Assembly (NCBI GenBank): GCA_030248215.1
Contig: JASANG010001768.1
Span: 1 to 64,000, forward strand
DNA length: 64,000 nt
From: Enoplolaimus lenunculus
Lineage: Eukaryota > Nematoda > Enoplea > Enoplida > Thoracostomopsidae
Reading direction: 5' to 3'
Shown here: positions 60,691 through 64,000 of the stretch, piece by piece
Layout of the letters: every line of letters begins with the position of its first letter
Position numbering within the stretch: the stretch's first letter is position 1
Program-made: the position numbers and the translations under genes
Notes under the pieces: model-generated
What the model was told of the DNA's origin: nothing
Database searches by the model: none
Seen by the model: only the letters and a program-made list of their open reading frames with translations

Positions 60691-62688
60691 CTGAAATCAA
60701 TATTTGAATTGCATATATTGCGTTTGCAGCGGTTTGTCGCATTTGACAAAGATTATCCAAAAGCGTTTACGTATCTTTCTGAAGAACACGTCTCTGATAC
60801 TTGGCAGTCTGGCATTGAAGTGACCGCTGTTGATTATATTGAAATATGCAATATGTAAGTGTATTTGGGTATTTTTTTACACGGTTGGTTTCACCCAAAC
60901 AGTTTTTGCCTCAACGGTTGGATTCAGCCAATAATCTGGGCCGAACTGTTGGCTTTACTCAAAATATTTGATTTATTTCAATGGTTTGATTTATCCCAAA
61001 GGTTGGTTTCACCAAAAGAGCGGATAATCGCTATTTAAACAAAAGTGTACAATTGGGCAGCACATTTTGTGTGGAAAGCAATGTACCCGGCACGCGTTGC
61101 GTTTTTGTCGTACCCCTCTTTGTTTAGAGGGGGTACAACCGATGTGAACCATGGCACTTTGTGTATGCGGCGTCAATCATGCTTCACTTATAGTTTAATT
61201 TAGGGTTATTGCATGTGACAGCGCCCCCCCTCATTTAAACAAGGGGGTTCGGCCAAAAACGCAACGCCCGGTGGTACCAAGAGTGCATAATACAAAAGTG
61301 CAATTTTTTGGGTCCTGCATGGTACAAAATGTACCATCGGGCGTTGCGTTTCTGGCCGACCCACTTTGTTTAGAGGGGGCTGTCACATAAATATCCCAAA
61401 ATCAAATACATACGCAGTGCCAGGGTTCGCACATGTATTCCATCTAAATAAGGAAGGTCGGTCAAAAAAGCAACGCGTGCAGGGCGCATTTTGTACCATG
61501 CAGAACCCCAAGAGTTGAATACTTTTGTATCCTGCACTCTTGGTTTCACCAAAATTTTTGCAATGAAACTATGGGCTTCAATGTATCCCTTTTTTGCAAA
61601 ATTTTTGAGGTAAAAATTTCTCATGTAAGGAGATGTATAATATAATGAAGCAACGACATTTGGCGTTTAGCTTCAGTTAGCAATAGATTTTCAAACAAGA
61701 CAAACTACACGATTTACATATATAATCATTAATATAATAGTATTCATAATTATTAAAATGATTAGTCCCATTCACACGTGCAAGTTTTTGCAGCGAGAAC
61801 TCGCAGCTGCAACTTGCACGAAATACTTGCAGCAGCAAGCATTGTCAAACGAACATTCCGATTGACCAATCAAACTGCAGGTGCATGACATTCAAACGAC
61901 TTGCAACTGCGTTTACAGGTGCGAATTAAATTGTATAGCATGAATTCCGTGTGAATAATTTAAAGCTGCAAGAACTTAAAAGCGGTTTTGTTACCAAACT
62001 TGCACGTGCAAGTGTTTGCTGCAAAAACTTGCAAGTTTGAATTGGGCTTTATTTTCGCGAGCAAAACTTTATTATTTTCAATTTTCGGAAAAGTTTAATA
62101 TTATAATTTAGGAGTAAATATGACGTTGCAACCAAACGACAACGTGATATTATGGCATATTTAGATTTAGATTCGTCTAGAATACCTAACGGTAAGTGGG
62201 TTACTAAAAAGTTCTTTTGTAAAAGTTTTTCGAAAAATTTTGAAACAGTTGGTACCCTGCAGCGTGAAATGACTAAGGATCTTACAGAGAGTGGAGCCAT
62301 GGGACCGGAACCAATTCCCAATGTGGTGTTAATTTGTGTCAAGTACAGTAACTCATGTGAAATCTTCGCATGTTCCGTATAAAAGGTTTTTGGCCAATCG
62401 TGTATGTTTACCCCCGATCTCGTTGCTTATTTAAAAATTAATAAAATTATTTTTTGACAATTTTTAGGAACAATTAGCAGCTACAAGCCATCTGCCTTGG
62501 CAACAACCGATGTTGAAATGGGCAAAATTCCTAACGTCAATCTGATTACTCCGTCTACAAAGTTGAATTCAACTCAAGTTAAACTTGAGTCAGAAATGGT
62601 GGATGCGAAAACGAGCTGGGGCGCTTCAGTGAACAACGATGCGATTGCTCAAGGAAATAACGACTCAAGAAATGGATTGTTATTTTAA
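48927..62688 (+). CDS. Poly-Q, low-complexity protein with RVxF motif; tentative taperin/phostensin-like, 8 exons, 1310 aa
   Basis: Exons 48927-50804, 52116-52242, 56706-58014, 58311-58387, 59171-59286, 60730-60854, 62112-62191 and 62468-62688 join in phase (3933 nt). All junctions are GT-AG. The ATG is preceded by an in-frame TAA 6 nt upstream. Exon 1 encodes a His/poly-Gln tract (about 19-80), NRSDLV-type repeats, a conserved-looking segment [15 protein letters not shown], six GDEGRNI repeats and an Asn/Gly-rich stretch. Exon 3 is Ser/Thr/Asn-rich. The C-terminal exons look constrained: [17 protein letters not shown], then [17 protein letters not shown], a Lys/Arg segment, and [24 protein letters not shown] (1170-1174) fits the RVxF PP1-docking consensus. 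PP1- and actin-binding taperin/phostensin proteins share a late RVxF-type motif, so that family is my best guess, with low certainty. Intron 2 carries a minisatellite made of its own donor site. An AATAAA lies at 63250. Confidence 0.8.
48979..49166 (+). repeat. (CAA/CAG)n tract encoding poly-Gln, within exon 1
   Basis: An impure CAA repeat with scattered CAG, preceded by CAT codons (His) and closed by CAT and CGA codons. In the coding frame it gives about 50 Gln. The other two frames give poly-Asn and poly-Thr, and the reverse strand gives poly-Val or poly-Leu, all of them artefacts. CAA dominance lowers the expected instability relative to pure CAG. Confidence 0.95.
49976..50096 (+). repeat. 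21-bp coding minisatellite (GDEGRNI x6) in exon 1
   Basis: Six near-identical 21-bp units (GGCGACGAGGGACGAAACAT plus T) encode GDEGRNI in the gene's frame. Because 21 is divisible by three, the array can expand without breaking the frame. Near-identity of the units suggests a recent expansion. Confidence 0.93.
51480..51926. mobile_element. MITE with CAGTAGTGACC ends in intron 1 of the poly-Q gene
   Basis: CAGTAGTGACCAGAATAAGA at the left mirrors TCTTATTCGGGTCACTACAG at the right. The interior holds repeated GGTTACGGACT and CGACTCTAATTG segments. No coding capacity. Confidence 0.78.
52228..54345 (+). repeat. 29-bp minisatellite made of the exon 2 5' splice site, about 73 copies
   Basis: The unit reads AAAAGAACCGGTCGATG followed by GTAACCATAATC (29 bp). 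The first unit overlaps the end of exon 2 (codons KEPVD and G at 52228-52242) and the intron donor GTAAGC. The rest repeat this junction through 2.1 kb of intron 2. Most copies carry GTAACC; copies with GTAAGC cluster at the two ends (52243-52430 and 54265-54340). Unit variants GAACCGG and GAGCCGG alternate irregularly. Degraded units occur near 52710-52725, 52865-52925, 53185-53250 and 53970-54050. The intron spans 52243-56705. Confidence 0.97.
54734..54933. mobile_element. hAT-like MITE, family E copy with perfect 8-bp target duplication
   Basis: ACAATTTG occurs at both 54726-54733 and 54934-54941. Inside are CCATGTA, a GCGGGACTACAATAGAGTAA stretch, GCTTAGG hexamers and a closing TTCTATAGATTGGCC. 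It lies in intron 2 of the poly-Q gene, downstream of the splice-donor minisatellite. Confidence 0.88.
56099..56514. mobile_element. hAT-like MITE, family B copy with 8-bp target duplication
   Basis: It begins CAGGGTTTAACCGG and ends GATGGAACCCTG. Flanks CCTAAAAT (56091-56098) and CTTAAAAT (56515-56522) differ at one base. The body aligns with 19008-19410, including CAAATTATTCATAATCATTT. It lies in intron 2 of the poly-Q gene, about 190 bp before exon 3. Confidence 0.88.
58401..58600. mobile_element. MITE family I copy in intron 4 of the poly-Q gene
   Basis: TAGATGTGTATAGCACCTAT with CGCCAGTTGGCGAT at the left mirrors CTGGCGATAGGTGCTACACA with CATTTGAGAATA at the right. It starts only 14 bp after the donor of exon 4, so insertion came very close to the splice site. 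Confidence 0.78.
58787..59190 (+). repeat. Tandem duplication of intron 4 end plus exon 5, with nested about 30-bp CRE-containing repeats
   Basis: Two related units lie in tandem. The first (about 58787-59005) starts at a TTTAAATTGTGAGTTA segment and ends in an exon-like stretch after TTTAG at 58958-58962. The second (about 59006-59190) repeats the same start and ends in the functional exon 5 after TTTTAG at 59165-59170. Inside each are three to four copies of a roughly 30-bp unit with CAACCGAACGTAATGATTAT and GACGTCAT. The exon-like stretch at 58963 onward encodes [14 protein letters not shown], against [14 protein letters not shown] in exon 5, but lacks a good donor. Confidence 0.85.
60198..60606. 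mobile_element. hAT-like MITE, family B copy
   Basis: It begins CAGGGTTCAACCGGAATTCC and ends TTCCTGTTGGAATCCTG. It is homologous along its length to 19008-19410 and 56099-56514. Flanks share only GATAT, so the target duplication is weak. A (TA)n tract follows directly. Fragments of the same family occur at 37134-37320 and 48540-48612. Confidence 0.82.
60611..60687. repeat. (TA)n microsatellite upstream of exon 6 of the poly-Q gene
   Basis: Pure TA dinucleotides run for about 75 bp and end 42 bp before exon 6 (60730). The tract falls where a branch point would lie. It creates artefactual Tyr-Ile ORFs on the other strand. Confidence 0.95.
61070..61560. repeat. Inverted GGCGTTGCGTTTTTGGCCGAC-type repeats in intron 6 of the poly-Q gene
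   Basis: Four alternating copies of a GCGTTGCGTTTTTGTCG or its inverse occur (near 61098, 61252, 61343 and 61452). Each lies beside TGGTACAAAATGTACCA-like and TTTAGAGGGGG-like blocks. A related patch is in intron 2 of the same gene (54385-54610). It looks like nested copies of a GC-rich MITE; ends were not resolved. Confidence 0.55.
61765..62047. mobile_element. Fold-back MITE, family D, longer copy
   Basis: It opens with CCATTCACACGTGCAAG, GCGAGAACTCGCAGCTGCAA and CTTGCACGAAA. It closes with TTGCACGTGCAAGTGTTTGC and ACTTGCAAGTTTGAATTGGG. The arms can pair over tens of bases. It sits in intron 6 of the poly-Q gene, about 65 bp before exon 7. Confidence 0.8.
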
Positions 62689-63249
62689 CTCTTTTTCACG
62701 TGAATATTTTCTATTTCATTTGAAATCTAATTTCAAGCTAACAAGCTGGGACATAAAGTACGATCATCGCTGGACGTTCGAACCCGTAATGATCTGGCGG
62801 TTTATAAGGATTTTATGATACCTTTCTGCGAAGTTAACCCATATGGGCCTGCCATTACGAGACGAGAGGGGCTATTGGACCTTGAGATTGTAAGCCTAGG
62901 CTTAGGCTTAGCATTAGGTTCATGTTGCTTTTAGCTTAGATTTAGGCTTATATTTAGTAGGCAGCCATGTTTTGTTTTACATTGGCACTTTTTGCTGAGT
63001 TGTAGTATACTCTTTGAGTGGAAAGGTATATTTTTGTTAAGTTTTTATAAACACTGTACGTTCGATATGGAAGCTTAAAGTTTACTCGATTGCAGTCCCG
63101 CAGTAAAACGTTCTGCGTCTGATCTTTACATGGGCCGATGTACTTATATTGTCTGTGCAAATGTTGCTTCTACGAGTTGTGAGCTTAATTCGCTGCCATG
63201 TTTATATGCATCCCATAAACTCATATCTTTTGTTTTTATTGGACTCTAA

Positions 63250-63255
63250 AATAAA
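63250..63255 (+). terminator. Candidate poly(A) signal of the poly-Q gene
   Basis: AATAAA about 560 nt after the stop at 62688. If used, the 3' UTR contains a family E MITE (62880-63137). Confidence 0.4.
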
Positions 63256-63616
63256 ATATACTTAATTATTGACTGGGGAGGTTGCAGTTGACCTTTAACT
63301 TAGAAAGCAAAAAAAAACAAATTATAAGTTATATATTTTGAGTATTATGTTTCCGAACAGTATTGTATATCATTTTTCAGGTACAATAATAATAATAATA
63401 ATAACTAAACCTATTACGTTAATCTTGTACCTTAATGGTAAACTTGAAGGTTGACAAAATCTCAGCGTCTAAAACATCCAAAATTCGCCCAAATGTTCCA
63501 AAAAGCCACACTGAAGCGCACAACCTTTATAAGAATTGCAAACAATTAGCTACACCCAAATAGCCAGAACCTCCGTCGAAAATTCAACCGCAACTGACAT
63601 TTTTGATTTTCTGCCG

Positions 63617-63871
63617 CACTGTTAATTCTAGCGAGTTGAATTTAAATCACAATGAGTTGAATCCACTCAGAAGTCTGAGTTCTGAATTAATAGGTTCTTC
63701 AGAACTTAAAATTCTGAATTGACTGTACTCATTCCGAGTTACGTAATCAACTGACCCGGAATTAAATCAGCTCAGAGTGAGTTAATGTTTACTGTTATAT
63801 ATAACTCAGAAATAACCAGAAATAACTAATTTTCTCTGAGTTGATAAATCAACTCATTGGAATTTACAGTG
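63617..63871. mobile_element. MITE with CACTGTAAATT ends and GAGTTGA repeats (family G)
   Basis: CACTGTTAATTCTAGCGAGT at the left mirrors ACTCATTGGAATTTACAGTG at the right. Repeated GAGTTGAATCC and AACTCAGA motifs fill the body. A copy truncated at the right lies at 15638-15772. Confidence 0.78.
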
Positions 63872-64000
63872 CGGAGCTGGAGCCAGAGGCAGACCTTCGG
63901 TTGTACCCGGTCTATTTCTCAATGCCATTAATGTTTACCGCCAGTAAATATTTGTTGCTAAAACGACTATCGCGAAATTAAATATTGCGTGACAAAACGA

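Larger units (their letters stand above)
62689..64000. other. 3' flank of the poly-Q gene
   Basis: It contains the likely 3' UTR, a family E copy (62880-63137), an (AAT)n run near 63385 and the family G MITE (63617-63871). No coding exon is seen. Confidence 0.55.

Noticed and set aside
60486-60760. Tyr-Ile repeat ORFs
   Set aside because: Translation of a TA microsatellite.
1-64000. tRNA or rRNA genes, and retroviral or LTR elements
   Set aside because: A visual search for conserved B-box-like TTCGANTCC and for long direct terminal repeats found none that I could support; a tRNAscan and a repeat search would be decisive.

Overview
This is nuclear DNA of an animal. The genes are split by many short introns with GTAAGT-like donors and pyrimidine-AG acceptors. 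The non-coding DNA is AT-rich and packed with small inverted-repeat transposons (MITEs) and minisatellites. The gene set (PDIA4, MANEA, NOP10, a Grx-DEP-DUF547 protein) is metazoan. Compact genes, an operon-like gene pair and high MITE density would suit a tunicate, but that placement is inference and the species was not identified.

Layout. 1-220 (-): first coding segment of an unrecognised gene that runs off the window. 708-10016 (-): 12-exon gene for a 491-residue glutaredoxin-DEP-DUF547 protein. 10.0-17.2 kb: intergenic, with a broken LINE, several MITEs and a cluster of ATATCA..TGATAT palindromes. 17229-27983 (-): 14-exon PDIA4, three CGHC thioredoxin domains and a KTEL tail. 27.98-31.3 kb: MITEs and two weak orphan coding-like segments. 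31330-35937 (-): 7-exon MANEA (GH99 endomannosidase). 37038-38566 (+): three-exon NOP10, followed 54 bp later by a 129-codon single-exon ORF in an operon-like arrangement. 39.0-48.9 kb: MITE and minisatellite desert. 48927-62688 (+): 8-exon gene for a 1310-residue, poly-Q, low-complexity protein with an RVxF-like PP1-docking motif near its end, tentatively taperin/phostensin-like. 62.7-64 kb: its 3' flank and more MITEs.

How the genes relate. PDIA4 (ER disulfide exchange) and MANEA (Golgi trimming of glucosylated mannose) both serve secretory glycoprotein maturation and are adjacent on one strand; this may be chance. NOP10 (H/ACA snoRNP) and the small ORF may be co-transcribed. All exon joins reported were checked for phase continuity by hand.

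The most unusual feature is a tandem array of about 73 copies of a 29-bp unit (52.23-54.35 kb). Its unit is the exon 2/intron 2 junction of the poly-Q gene, so the 5' splice site itself has been amplified inside the intron. The same gene also carries a decayed duplicate of its exon 5 and a strong excess of the CRE palindrome TGACGTCA.
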